Positions 10,001-17,771 of a stretch of 64,000 nt of DNA are shown one piece after another. The position numbers were made by a program, and so were the translations under genes. The notes beneath the pieces are model-generated. The model did not search any database. It saw nothing but the letters and a program-made list of their open reading frames with translations, and had not been told where the DNA came from. Source of the stretch: Burkholderiales bacterium (GTDB lineage: Bacteria; Pseudomonadota; Gammaproteobacteria; Burkholderiales; Burkholderiaceae_C). The stretch spans positions 1 through 64,000 of the forward strand of contig JACRAZ010000109.1 in the NCBI GenBank assembly GCA_016213205.1. Direction: 5' to 3'. The number at the start of each line of letters is the position of its first letter. Position 1 is the first letter of the stretch.

Positions 10001-10256
10001 CGACCGCTCGTTCGTCAGCCAGGTCGAGACCAGCGGCTACCACCGCGCCCTGATCGAAGCCACCATCCGCGTGGCGCAGGCGCTGGGCATGTGCACGGTG
10101 GCCGAAGGCATCGAGCGCGTGGGCCAGGCGCAGCTGCTGCGGCAGCTGCAGTGCGACCGCGGCCAGGGCTACCTGTACAGCCACCCGCTGGAGGCCGCCG
10201 CGCTGCCGGCCTGGCTGGCCACGCACGCGGCCCGGCCCGAGCGCAGCGCAGCCTGA
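7023..10256 (+). CDS. Membrane-bound PAS-GGDEF-EAL c-di-GMP signalling protein
   Basis: A 1077-residue sensor likely to make and/or degrade cyclic di-GMP. It starts at a TTG preceded by GGAG; an ATG at 7128 is the main alternative and would lose about 35 Pro-rich residues. There is a transmembrane helix at about 40-60, a periplasmic helical region, and a second transmembrane helix at about 218-240. Three PAS-type domains follow (about 260-375, 385-500, 505-625). The GGDEF motif is intact at 721-725 and the EAL motif at 849-851 (EALARW), with DDFGTGYSSL and TVAEGIE downstream. No RxxD inhibitory site precedes GGDEF; an extra loop containing AQHEHTA sits there instead. Both domains look catalytically competent by motif. 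Confidence 0.93.
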   Translation: MAEAPTPSPPQSPLHRFAAALAAFGRAVAGPDPDTMHQRVRWAMLAVLLLVGAVVLAGQQRTEQLALQQRSHIDILSLAGRQGQSTQQIARLAALLNTLPTDRRAADQALQQAVAESRAGALQLDTLIDAELARSASATALLQPAQQQWHAARERLWYRAEVVLRHLGEPEGPRLAGPISALQAEVEGALAATQALAERSDQAARAHSDEAIQAVRSGAAFITALLVFLALGVAEPAVRAVRRQARRLAAQAEELARLALVAEHTHLAVTIIDAKGRVRWANQAFERITGFSSAAMTGLHPVRLLQPGRAAVNPLQQVREALASGRGARAELPCRSRDGRDYWLDLDMRPLTDAAGATTGFVLVANDITERVSQRLKTAAMLATLPTGVVVRDAQGAIIECNPAAWQMLGLSQPQLADPALRPPHWKLLREDLSECALDDSPGPRALRSGQGLRGETLGVAMADGSLRWLLVNAEPITDGFGQVAGVVTCLTDVTEPRQQRVLLETTVAAAGVGTWQWDMSSNVLSCNERFLTMLGYRSGELPAENIKLGSLVHPDDVAPRRDALRAHLSNPSQPFHCEQRLRRPDGEWATVLSCGAVVERSNTGRALRMAGIHFDMTEQKQMQAMLRHAARTDGLTQLPNRAAVFDRVQQVLQRESEQPGSGYAVLFMDFDRFKQVNDTLGHAVGDELLRQIAQRLRLTLRAGDVIGRSAQHEHTAGRIGGDEFVVVLEAVHGREEACIVARRLLDALAAPYRIGPHIVHSTASIGIVTSEVAANDANTVMRDADTAMYEAKRGGRGRYVVFDPSMHERVAHGLALENDLRHALERDELCVVYQPVIELDGAPGCTVEALARWRHPVRGLVPPADFIPVAEESGLIVELGHRVLAQACRQFAAWQQLLGPLAPSTLAVNLSTMQLRHPGLIHEVGECLRDSGLAPHQLQLEVTESLAAQDDLARERLRELKALGVSIALDDFGTGYSSLACLHQLPVDTVKIDRSFVSQVETSGYHRALIEATIRVAQALGMCTVAEGIERVGQAQLLRQLQCDRGQGYLYSHPLEAAALPAWLATHAARPERSAA

Positions 10257-10281
10257 GCCCGCGCCGTGCCCGGCAGGGCGC

Positions 10282-11700
10282 CTACAGCGCGAAGATCTTG
10301 CCCGGGTTCAGGATGTTCTTCGGGTCCAGCGCCCGCTTCAGCGTGCGCATCATCGCCACCGCGCCGGCACCGGCCTCGTCGAGCAGGAAACCCTGCTTGT
10401 GCAGGCCGATGCCATGCTCGCCACTGCAGGTGCCCTCGAGCTTGAGCGCGTGGCGCACGAGCTGGTCGTTCAGGCGCTCGGCCAGCACCCGCTCGGCCGG
10501 GATCGCGGGGTCGATCAGGTAGGCGATGTGGAAGTTGCCGTCGCCCACATGGCCGACGATGTAGTAGGGCAGGCCGGCCTCGTCGGCCTCGGTCACCGCC
10601 AGCGCAATGCATTCGGCCAGGCGCGAGATCGGCACACAGGTGTCGGTGGTCACGCTGCGACAGCCGGGCTTGAGCTGCAGCGCGGCAAAGTAGGCATGGT
10701 GACGCGCGGTCCACAGGCGGCTGCGCTCCTCGGGCGTGGTGGCCCATTCGAAGTTGTCGCCGCCCTGGTCGCGTGCCACGTCCTGCACCACGCCGGCCTG
10801 CTGCTGCACGCTGTCGGCCGTGCCGTGGAACTCCATCAGCAGCATCGGCGCCTCGCGCAGGTTCAGCTTGTCATGCCGGTTCACCGCGCGCACGGCGTTC
10901 GCATCCAGCAGCTCGCAGCGCGCGATCGGCACGCCGAGCTGGATGACCTGGATCGTCGTGGCCACCGCGGCTTCCACGCTCGGAAAGCTGCACACCGCGG
11001 CCGACACGGATTCGGGCTGCGGGTACAGCTTCAGCGTCACCTCGGTGATGATGCCCAGCGTGCCCTCGCTGCCCACCATCAGCCGCGTCAGGTCGTAGCC
11101 GGCGGCCGATTTCTTGGCACGCGTGCCGGTGCGGATCACCTCGCCGCTGGCCGTCACCACCTGCAGCGCGAGCACGTTCTCGCGCATCGTGCCGTAGCGC
11201 ACCGCGTTCGTGCCGGAGGCGCGCGTGGCGGCCATGCCGCCCAGCGAGGCGTCGGCGCCGGGGTCGATCGGGAAGAACAGGCCCGTGTGGCGGATCTCGT
11301 TGTTCAGCTGCATGCGGGTGACACCGGGCTGCACCGTCACCGTGAGGTCTTCCGGGTTGATGCGCAGCACGCGGTTCATGCGCGAAACATCGATGCTGAT
11401 GCCGCCCTGCACCGCCAGCAGGTGGCCTTCGAGCGAGGAGCCCACGCCATAGGCGATCACCGGCACCGCGTGTTCGTTGGCCAGCGCCAGCGCGGCGGCC
11501 ACGTCCTCCGTGCTCTCGGCAAACACCACCGCCTCGGGTGGCGGCACATCGAAGGGTGACTCGTCACGGCCATGCTGCTCGCGCACCGGGAGTGCGGTGC
11601 TCAGGTGATCGCCGAAACGCGCACGCAGCGCTTCGAGCATCGCGGCGGGCACCGGCCGCGGCGCCAACGTCGACAGGTGGGCGGGCAGCGTGGCGTTCAT
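10282..11700 (-). CDS. FAD-linked oxidase, D-lactate/2-hydroxy-acid dehydrogenase family
   Basis: A 472-residue flavoprotein of the GlcD/Dld type (FAD-binding domain 4 plus the FAD-linked oxidase C-terminal domain). The FAD-binding segment IAYGVGSSLEGH is at about 84-95, a second pyrophosphate-contacting part at GADASLGGMAATRASGTN (about 148-165), and the C-terminal CSGEHGIG motif at about 425-432. It probably oxidises D-lactate or a related 2-hydroxy acid and passes electrons to the respiratory chain, but the substrate cannot be told from sequence. It stands alone, divergent from the adenosyltransferase gene and facing the 3' end of the GGDEF-EAL gene. Confidence 0.9.
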   Translation of the reverse strand: MNATLPAHLSTLAPRPVPAAMLEALRARFGDHLSTALPVREQHGRDESPFDVPPPEAVVFAESTEDVAAALALANEHAVPVIAYGVGSSLEGHLLAVQGGISIDVSRMNRVLRINPEDLTVTVQPGVTRMQLNNEIRHTGLFFPIDPGADASLGGMAATRASGTNAVRYGTMRENVLALQVVTASGEVIRTGTRAKKSAAGYDLTRLMVGSEGTLGIITEVTLKLYPQPESVSAAVCSFPSVEAAVATTIQVIQLGVPIARCELLDANAVRAVNRHDKLNLREAPMLLMEFHGTADSVQQQAGVVQDVARDQGGDNFEWATTPEERSRLWTARHHAYFAALQLKPGCRSVTTDTCVPISRLAECIALAVTEADEAGLPYYIVGHVGDGNFHIAYLIDPAIPAERVLAERLNDQLVRHALKLEGTCSGEHGIGLHKQGFLLDEAGAGAVAMMRTLKRALDPKNILNPGKIFAL

Positions 11701-11783
11701 GGCGGTTCCCAGCGAGCGTGAGGATGTGCGGGGATTCTAGGTTCGGGCAAGATGGGCGCCCGCACTGCAGCACAGCGTCCCTC

Positions 11784-12392
11784 ATGGCCAATCGACTCTC
11801 CCAGATCGCCACCCGCACCGGTGACGATGGCACCACCGGTCTCGGCGACGGCAGCCGCGTGGCCAAGGACCACCTGCGCGTCCAGGCCATGGGCGACGTC
11901 GACGAGCTGAACTCCAGCCTCGGCGTGCTGCTGGCCGAGCCGCTGCCCGACGACGTGCGCGCGCTGCTCGTCACCGTGCAGCACGAACTGTTCAACCTGG
12001 GCGGCGAGCTTTCGATCCCCGGCTTCACGCTGCTGAAGGCCGAGGCGCTGGCCCACCTGGACGGCGCGCTCGCGCAGCACAACGCCGCACTGCCGCGGCT
12101 GGCCGAGTTCATCCTGCCGGCCGGCACCCGCAGCGCCGCGCTGGCGCATGTGAGCCGCAGCGTGGCGCGCCGGGCCGAGCGGGCGGTGGTGGCGCTGGGC
12201 GCGCACGAGGCCGTCAACACCACGCCGCGCCAGTACCTGAACCGGCTGTCCGACCTGCTGTTCGTGCTGGCCCGGGTGCTCAACCGCGCCAACCTCGACG
12301 GCCTGGGCGGCGACGACGTGTATTGGCGCAGCGAGCGCCTGGCCAGCCAGCAGGCCGGCCAGGACGACGACGAGGGCGGCTCAACGGGCTGA
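11784..12392 (+). CDS. PduO-type cob(I)alamin adenosyltransferase
   Basis: A 202-residue cytoplasmic enzyme that transfers the adenosyl group of ATP to cob(I)alamin, giving adenosylcobalamin. The N-terminal ATP-binding loop TRTGDDGTTGLGDG lies at residues 10-23. The helical core carries SRSVARRAERAVV and the NRLSDLLFVLAR segment typical of the PduO/MMAB family. The start ATG at 11784 removes an Arg-rich non-coding-like extension. No cobalamin riboswitch is visible in the 83-nt gap to the divergent oxidase gene. The 3' end overlaps the DAHP synthase gene by 12 nt in tail-to-tail orientation. Confidence 0.93.
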   Translation: MANRLSQIATRTGDDGTTGLGDGSRVAKDHLRVQAMGDVDELNSSLGVLLAEPLPDDVRALLVTVQHELFNLGGELSIPGFTLLKAEALAHLDGALAQHNAALPRLAEFILPAGTRSAALAHVSRSVARRAERAVVALGAHEAVNTTPRQYLNRLSDLLFVLARVLNRANLDGLGGDDVYWRSERLASQQAGQDDDEGGSTG

Positions 12393-13523
12393 ACGGCGTG
12401 CCTTCACCGCGTCGCTCAGCACCTGCAGCACGGTGAGCGAATCGTCCCAGCCGATGCAGGCGTCGGTGATGCTCTTGCCGTACTCGAGCTTGGCCACGTC
12501 GTCCTTGCCCGGGGTGAACTTCTGGGCGCCGGGGTTCAGGTGGCTTTCCACCATCACGCCGAAGATGCAACGGTTGCCGGCCGCCATCTGCTGCGCGACA
12601 TCACGCGCCACATCCACCTGCCGCTCATGCTGCTTGCTGCTGTTGGCATGGCTGAAGTCGATCATCAGGTGGCAGGGCAGCTTGGCGGACTCCAGCTCCT
12701 TGCAGGCGGCGGCCACGCTGGCCGCGTCGTAGTTCGGCGCCTTGCCGCCGCGCAGGATCACGTGGCAATCCTTGTTGCCCTTGGTCTCGACGATCGCGAC
12801 CTGGCCGTTCTTGTGCACCGACAGGAAATGGTGCGGCCGGCTCGCGGCCTGGATCGCGTCGGTGGCAATCTTCAGGTTGCCGTCGGTGCCGTTCTTGAAG
12901 CCGATCGGGGCCGACAGGCCCGAGGCCAGCTCGCGGTGCACCTGGCTTTCGGTGGTGCGCGCGCCGATCGCGCCCCAGCTGATCAGGTCGCCGATGTACT
13001 GCGGGCTGATCGTGTCGAGGAATTCGCTGCCCGCGGGCACGCCCAGGCGGTTGATGTCGACCAGCAACTGGCGCGCGATGCGCAGGCCCTCGTGGATGCG
13101 GTAGCTCTCGTCGAGGTAGGGGTCGTTGATCAGGCCCTTCCAGCCCACCGTGGTGCGCGGCTTCTCGAAGTAGACGCGCATCACGATCTCCAGCGTGTCG
13201 GCGTACTTCGCGCGTTCGGCCTTGAGCTTGCGCGCATAGTCCAGCGCGGCGCTGGTGTCGTGGATCGAGCAGGGCCCGATCACCACCAGCAGCCGGTCGT
13301 CCTTGCCCTGCAGGATGTTGCGCACGGCGCCGCGCGTGTCGCCCACCAGCTTCTCGATCGAGGTGCCGGCGATCGGGAAAAAGCGGATCAGGTGCTCGGG
13401 CGGGGGCAAGGGCGTCACGTCCTTGATGCGCTGGTCGTCGGTCTGGCTGGTCTTTTCGCTCAGCGCGTAGCCGAAGCCACCTTCGTTCGATGATGCGTGG
13501 CTGCTGGGGGATTTCGGGGCCAT
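12381..13523 (-). CDS. aroG: 3-deoxy-7-phosphoheptulonate (DAHP) synthase, class I
   Basis: A 380-residue AroF/G/H-type enzyme that condenses phosphoenolpyruvate and erythrose 4-phosphate in the first step of the shikimate pathway. The GPCSIHD active-site motif is at 83-89, with KNGTDG and DFSHANSSK further on. The ATG at 13523 is preferred because CCAGGAACCTGCC directly upstream offers an AGGA ribosome site; a longer frame reaches 13577 but would start inside the terminator. It has an extra N-terminal Ser-rich stretch of about 25 residues compared with E. coli AroG. The 5' region carries an aromatic-residue-rich leader peptide and terminator, so transcription is probably attenuated by charged aromatic tRNA. 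The aroF/aroG/aroH isoform is not decided. Confidence 0.95.
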   Translation of the reverse strand: MAPKSPSSHASSNEGGFGYALSEKTSQTDDQRIKDVTPLPPPEHLIRFFPIAGTSIEKLVGDTRGAVRNILQGKDDRLLVVIGPCSIHDTSAALDYARKLKAERAKYADTLEIVMRVYFEKPRTTVGWKGLINDPYLDESYRIHEGLRIARQLLVDINRLGVPAGSEFLDTISPQYIGDLISWGAIGARTTESQVHRELASGLSAPIGFKNGTDGNLKIATDAIQAASRPHHFLSVHKNGQVAIVETKGNKDCHVILRGGKAPNYDAASVAAACKELESAKLPCHLMIDFSHANSSKQHERQVDVARDVAQQMAAGNRCIFGVMVESHLNPGAQKFTPGKDDVAKLEYGKSITDACIGWDDSLTVLQVLSDAVKARRSAR

Positions 13524-13576
13524 GGCAGGTTCCTGGTTCAACGAGGTTTGGGGGGTGCGGCAAAGTCGCGCGGACA

Positions 13577-13606
13577 AGAAAAAACCGCCGGGGTGACCGG
13601 CGGTTT
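13577..13606 (-). terminator. Intrinsic terminator (attenuator) before the DAHP synthase gene
   Basis: Read on the minus strand: a perfect 10-bp stem AAACCGCCGG / CCGGCGGTTT with loop TCACC, followed directly by a run of six T, then CTT. It lies between the leader peptide stop (13635) and the DAHP synthase start (13523), exactly where an attenuator terminator is expected. Confidence 0.9.
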
Positions 13607-13634
13607 GTCGAGGTTCGCTGCAGCTTCTTCGGGC

Positions 13635-13709
13635 TTATGCGCGGGCCTCTCCTCCGCCGGTGCGGTGCGAGAACCAAAAGTAGCCAAAGAAGAAGAATGC
13701 GGAACGCAT
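13635..13709 (-). CDS. Aromatic-rich leader peptide controlling the DAHP synthase gene
   Basis: A 24-codon open frame starting MRSA and then carrying FFFFGYFWF: six Phe, one Tyr and one Trp within nine residues, followed by SHRTGGGEARA and a TAA stop. A Rho-independent terminator begins 28 nt after the stop, and the DAHP synthase gene follows. This is the layout of pheL/trpL-type attenuation: when aromatic aminoacyl-tRNA is short, ribosome stalling on the aromatic codons should prevent terminator formation. The run is dominated by Phe, so Phe supply is the likeliest signal, with Tyr and Trp minor. The ribosome site is weak. I have not worked out the alternative antiterminator pairing. Confidence 0.85.
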   Translation of the reverse strand: MRSAFFFFGYFWFSHRTGGGEARA

Positions 13710-13849
13710 GGGTGCGCACTTTAGCACGCACGAATGGACACCTTCTTTTCCGAACGTGAAGCAGTGGCAGTGAGCAGGTAAATCTCCTCGCACGCGCCGG
13801 CACATTGCGCCAGCATCAACCCCGCGTTCACCCCCACGGGAGCCCCACG

Positions 13850-15865
13850 ATGACCACCCTGGAACTGCCGCAACCCACACCGCAGCCGCTGGCCGATCCA
13901 GCGCCCTTGCCGGGGCAGCCCCTCCTGCCCGATGGCCTGGCCGGCTGGCTGGCCGCGGGCACCGCCGCCGCGCTCGCGGGCTGTGGTGGTGGCGACGGCG
14001 CAGCGCCACCCGAGGCCTTCCTGCAGCGTGAATCGGCCCGTCCCGACCGCAGCATCCTCGCGGTGCCGCAGGCCGCCGGCAGTGCGGCCGCCGCGCCGGT
14101 GCCCACCGCCACCGAGCTGTTCGACTGGGCCGAGGCCCACTACGCCGACCTGCTGCCCGGCCACCCCGCCAACCAGAGTTCGCCGCCCTACACCTACCGC
14201 TTCTATGCCACCACCGGCAACTACCTGGGCGTGGCCGACAACGTGGTCTACCTCTACGGCCCGGCCTCCGCCGGCGTGCTGCAGAACGTGGGCACGCTGG
14301 CCGACTTTGCCCCGCTGGTGCTGGCCACGCGTTACGCCTACACCGATGCCCAGGCGGCGCGCTTCCTGCTGCACGCGACGCTCGCCGCCAGCGATGCCGA
14401 GATCGCCAGCGTGCGCGCGCTGGGCTACAACGCCTGGCTCGACCAGGAATTCGCCAAACCGGCCACCAACGCCAACTGGGACTACCTGGTGTCCAAGGGC
14501 TACCACACCAACCCCGACGCCGCGGCGGTCGCGATGGGTGTCGATTCGCAGGTCTGGCAGCGCCTGCTCAGCGCCACCGACAGCCTGCGCCAGCGCGTGG
14601 CCTTCGCGTTGTCGGAGATCTTCGTCGTCGGCTTCGATGGCGTGAACGGCCCCTACAAGCAATTCCAGCTCGCGGGCTTCTGGGACCTGCTGAGCGCCAA
14701 CGCCTTCGGCAACTTCCGTACGTTGCTGGAGCAGGTGACGCTGAACCCGGCGATGGGCGGCTACCTCAACACCGCCGGCAACCAGAAGGAAGATGCCGCC
14801 ACCGGCCGCCTGCCCGACGAGAACTACGCCCGCGAGGTGATGCAACTGTTCACCATCGGCCTGTACGAGCTGAACCCCGACGGCACGCCCAAGCTTGGCG
14901 CCAACGGCCAGCCGATCGAGAGCTACACCCAGGACACCGTGTCGCAGCTCGCGCGCGTGTTCACCGGCTGGAACCTCTCGCGGCCGCGCGGCGAAACCGG
15001 GCCCGAGTTCATGCGCCGGCCGATGGCGCTGACCGCCACGCTGCACTCCACGCTCGCGGCCAGCTTCCTCGGCACCACGGTGCCGGCCAACACCGAGGGC
15101 AGCGCGGCCCTGAAGACGGCGCTGGACACGCTGGCCAACCATGCCAACGTGGGGCCCTTCATCGGCCGGCAGCTGATCCAGCGGCTGGTCACCAGCAACC
15201 CGAGCGCGGCCTATGTCGGCCGCGTGGCGGCGGCCTTCAACAACAACGGCCAGGGCGTGCGCGGCGACATGAAGGCCGTGCTGCGCGCGATCCTGCTCGA
15301 TGACGAGGCGCGCAGCGACGCGGGCCTTGCCGCCACCGGTTTCGGCAAGCTGCGCGAGCCGGTGCTTCGCATGGTGCAGTGGGCACGCAGCTTCAACGCC
15401 ACCTCGTCCTCGGGCGACTGGCTGGTGGGCAACACCAGCGATCCCGCCACCCGGCTGGGCCAGAGCCCGCAGCGCTCGGCCTCGGTGTTCAACTTCTTCC
15501 GCCCCGGCTATGTGCCGCCGAACACGCCCATCGCCAGCCAGACCCTGGTGGCGCCGGAGTTCCAGATCACCAACGAGTCCAGCGTGGCGGGCTACCTGAA
15601 CTCGATGCAGACGGCGGTCGGCAACGGCCACGCGGACATCAAGCCCAACTACAGCACCGAGCTCACGCTGGCCGCCGACCCCGCCGCGCTGGTCGATCGG
15701 CTGAACCTGCTGCTGTGCGCCGGCCAGCTCGGCGCGGCCACGCGCAGCCTGATCGTCAGCACGGTCAGCGGCATGGCCGCCACCAGCAGCACCGACAAGG
15801 CCAACCGCGTCTACGCCGCGGTGATGCTGGTGATGTCCTGCCCCGAGTACCTGATCCAACGCTGA
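13850..15865 (+). CDS. DUF1800 family exported protein
   Basis: A 671-residue protein of the DUF1800 family, found in many proteobacteria next to DUF1501 proteins; function unknown. Residues about 30-45 form a hydrophobic stretch ending LAGC followed by GGGDG, which looks like a lipobox, but the N terminus before it is long and lacks basic residues. A TTG 45 nt upstream (13805) would add a more basic N terminus, so the true start is uncertain. The body contains the family blocks YNAWLDQEF, LRQRVAFALSEIFV, LPDENYAREVMQLFTIGLYELNPDG and FTGWN. The next gene begins 9 nt after the stop, so the two are one operon. Confidence 0.88.
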   Translation: MTTLELPQPTPQPLADPAPLPGQPLLPDGLAGWLAAGTAAALAGCGGGDGAAPPEAFLQRESARPDRSILAVPQAAGSAAAAPVPTATELFDWAEAHYADLLPGHPANQSSPPYTYRFYATTGNYLGVADNVVYLYGPASAGVLQNVGTLADFAPLVLATRYAYTDAQAARFLLHATLAASDAEIASVRALGYNAWLDQEFAKPATNANWDYLVSKGYHTNPDAAAVAMGVDSQVWQRLLSATDSLRQRVAFALSEIFVVGFDGVNGPYKQFQLAGFWDLLSANAFGNFRTLLEQVTLNPAMGGYLNTAGNQKEDAATGRLPDENYAREVMQLFTIGLYELNPDGTPKLGANGQPIESYTQDTVSQLARVFTGWNLSRPRGETGPEFMRRPMALTATLHSTLAASFLGTTVPANTEGSAALKTALDTLANHANVGPFIGRQLIQRLVTSNPSAAYVGRVAAAFNNNGQGVRGDMKAVLRAILLDDEARSDAGLAATGFGKLREPVLRMVQWARSFNATSSSGDWLVGNTSDPATRLGQSPQRSASVFNFFRPGYVPPNTPIASQTLVAPEFQITNESSVAGYLNSMQTAVGNGHADIKPNYSTELTLAADPAALVDRLNLLLCAGQLGAATRSLIVSTVSGMAATSSTDKANRVYAAVMLVMSCPEYLIQR

Positions 15866-15873
15866 GGTGCCCC

Positions 15874-17265
15874 ATGAAGCCCCTGACCTCCTCCGTCGAC
15901 CTGGCCCGCCGCGCCCTGCTGCGCCGCGGCGCCGCGCTGGGCGCCCTGGGTGCGGCCGCACCGATGGCGCTGAACCTGTCGCTGCTGGCCGATGCGGCCG
16001 CGGCCACGGCGCCCGCCGACTACAAGGCGCTGGTGTGCGTGTTTCTCTACGGCGGCAACGACCACGGCAACACGCTGGTGCCGGTGGACAACACCCATCA
16101 CGCGATGTACGCGTCCATCCGCGGCTCGATCGCCACCCCGCAGTCGGCGCTGGCGGCCACCACGCTGACGCCCGGCACCGCCTTGCCGGACGGGCTGCAG
16201 TTCGCGCTGGCGCCGCAGCTCGCGCCGCTGAAGACGCTGTGGGACGCCGGCAAGCTCGCGGTACAGCTCAATGTCGGCCCGCTGATCGTGCCCACCACGC
16301 TGGCGCAGTACAACGCCAAGTCGGTGCCCTTGCCCGACAAGCTGATGTCGCACAACGACCAGCAATCCACCTGGCAATCCGATCTCGCCGAAGGCGCCAC
16401 CTCCGGCTGGGGCGGCCGGATGGGCGACCTGATGCTCTCGGGCAACAGCGGCAGCGTGTTCACCTGCACCTCGGTCACCGGCAATGCGGTGTTCCTGTCG
16501 GGCAACACCGCCGTGCAATACCAGCTCAGCAGCAGCGGCGCGGTAGCCATCAAGGGCATCGGCAGCCGGCTGTTCGGCTCGTCCACCGCGCAGGCCACGC
16601 TGCGCACGCTGATCACCGGCACCAGCAGCCACCTGTTCGCCGACGAGTACGCGCGCATCACGCGCCGCTCGATCGACGCCGAAGCGCAGGTGACCAGCGC
16701 GCTGTCCGCCGCGCCGGCGCTGGCCACCACCTTCCCGGCCACCACATTGGGCAACCAGCTGAAGATGGTGGCGCGCATGTTGTCCGCACGCGCGAGCTTC
16801 GGCCTCACGCGGCAGGTGTTCTTCGTCTCGCTGGGCGGCTTCGACCTGCACGACTACCTGCCGGAAAAGCACCCGGGCCTGCTCACCGAGGTGGCCGACG
16901 CGATGAAGGCCTTCTACGACGCCACCGTGGAACTCGGCCTCGCGCAGCAGGTGACCAGCTTCACCGCCTCGGATTTCGGCCGCACGCTGTCATCCAACGG
17001 CGACGGGTCGGATCATGGCTGGGGCAGCCACCATTTCGTGGCCGGTGGCGCGGTGAAGGGCAAGGCCTTCTACGGCACCGCGCCGGCGGTGGCCGTCAGC
17101 GGCCCGGACGACGTGGGCCAGGGCCGCTTGCTGCCCACCACGGCGGTGGACCAGTTCGGCGCCACGCTGGCCAGCTGGTTTGGCGTGACCGACACCGACC
17201 TGGCCAGCGTGGTGCCCGGCATCGCCAACTTCAGCCAGCGCAACCTGGGCTTCCTCGCGGCCTGA
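15874..17265 (+). CDS. DUF1501 family protein with Tat signal
   Basis: A 463-residue protein of the DUF1501 family, which belongs to the sulfatase/phosphatase-like superfamily; substrate unknown. The N terminus has a twin-arginine pattern (ARRALLRRGAALGALG, residues 11-26), a hydrophobic segment and an AAAATA-type cleavage region at about 42, so it is probably exported folded, perhaps with a metal bound. It has conserved GGNDHGNTLVP near residue 61, MSHNDQQSTW, and DFGRTL...DHGWGSHHFVAGG near the C terminus, the last of these rich in likely metal ligands. It pairs with the upstream DUF1800 gene, as in many genomes, which suggests a shared exported complex. Confidence 0.9.
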   Translation: MKPLTSSVDLARRALLRRGAALGALGAAAPMALNLSLLADAAAATAPADYKALVCVFLYGGNDHGNTLVPVDNTHHAMYASIRGSIATPQSALAATTLTPGTALPDGLQFALAPQLAPLKTLWDAGKLAVQLNVGPLIVPTTLAQYNAKSVPLPDKLMSHNDQQSTWQSDLAEGATSGWGGRMGDLMLSGNSGSVFTCTSVTGNAVFLSGNTAVQYQLSSSGAVAIKGIGSRLFGSSTAQATLRTLITGTSSHLFADEYARITRRSIDAEAQVTSALSAAPALATTFPATTLGNQLKMVARMLSARASFGLTRQVFFVSLGGFDLHDYLPEKHPGLLTEVADAMKAFYDATVELGLAQQVTSFTASDFGRTLSSNGDGSDHGWGSHHFVAGGAVKGKAFYGTAPAVAVSGPDDVGQGRLLPTTAVDQFGATLASWFGVTDTDLASVVPGIANFSQRNLGFLAA

Positions 17266-17358
17266 GCGCGCCGGGCCGCTCCCAAGCGCGAATCCCGGAG
17301 CGCTTTGCGCGGAGGGTAGTCCAGTGAGCGCGCGCCGCGGGCCGCTCCGCGGGCACGC

Positions 17359-17604
17359 CTAGGCCGGGCAGGACTTCGTGCTGGGCGCCGCGCAGCGGTT
17401 GGTGTCCTTGCCGAACGGCCCGTCGAACTTGGCGCAGTACAGGCCGCTGTCACACTGCGGCGCGCTGTCGCGGCAGGGCTGGCATTCGCCGCCCTCGCCG
17501 TCGCCCACGTCCTGGCAGGAACTCAGCAGCACCGCGGCCGGCAGGGCCAGCAGCGCCAACAACCGTCCGGCAGCACGCGGCCGCCGCATCGAGACCCATT
17601 TCAT
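17359..17604 (-). CDS. Small Cys-rich lipoprotein
   Basis: An 81-residue protein starting at ATG 17604, with a good ribosome site (GGGAGGA, about 6 nt upstream). The signal peptide has MRRPR, a Leu/Ala hydrophobic core and a lipobox LLSSC with the lipidated Cys at residue 30. The mature part has six more Cys (41, 44, 51, 57, 71, 79) and few hydrophobic residues, suggesting disulfide bonds in the periplasm or a small metal site. I do not recognise a family. Longer upstream frames are Arg-rich and not credible. It lies alone between the DUF1501 gene and tldD. Confidence 0.65.
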   Translation of the reverse strand: MKWVSMRRPRAAGRLLALLALPAAVLLSSCQDVGDGEGGECQPCRDSAPQCDSGLYCAKFDGPFGKDTNRCAAPSTKSCPA

Positions 17605-17771
17605 CGCAATCCTCCCTGTGGCAGATCGGGCGGCTTCACGCGCCGCACTGGCTCGATTGTGCTGCCGACGGGCGGGCGGCCAGGCGAGGCCGGGCGTCAG
17701 GGGGCCGGGCCGCATCACCCGGCCTGATGAAGTGCGGCGGGCGCGCAACAGGCGCCGCCAGCGCCACGCGC

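Noticed and set aside
11701..11783. Cobalamin riboswitch before the adenosyltransferase gene
   Set aside because: The gap is only 83 nt and has no B12-box-like sequence.
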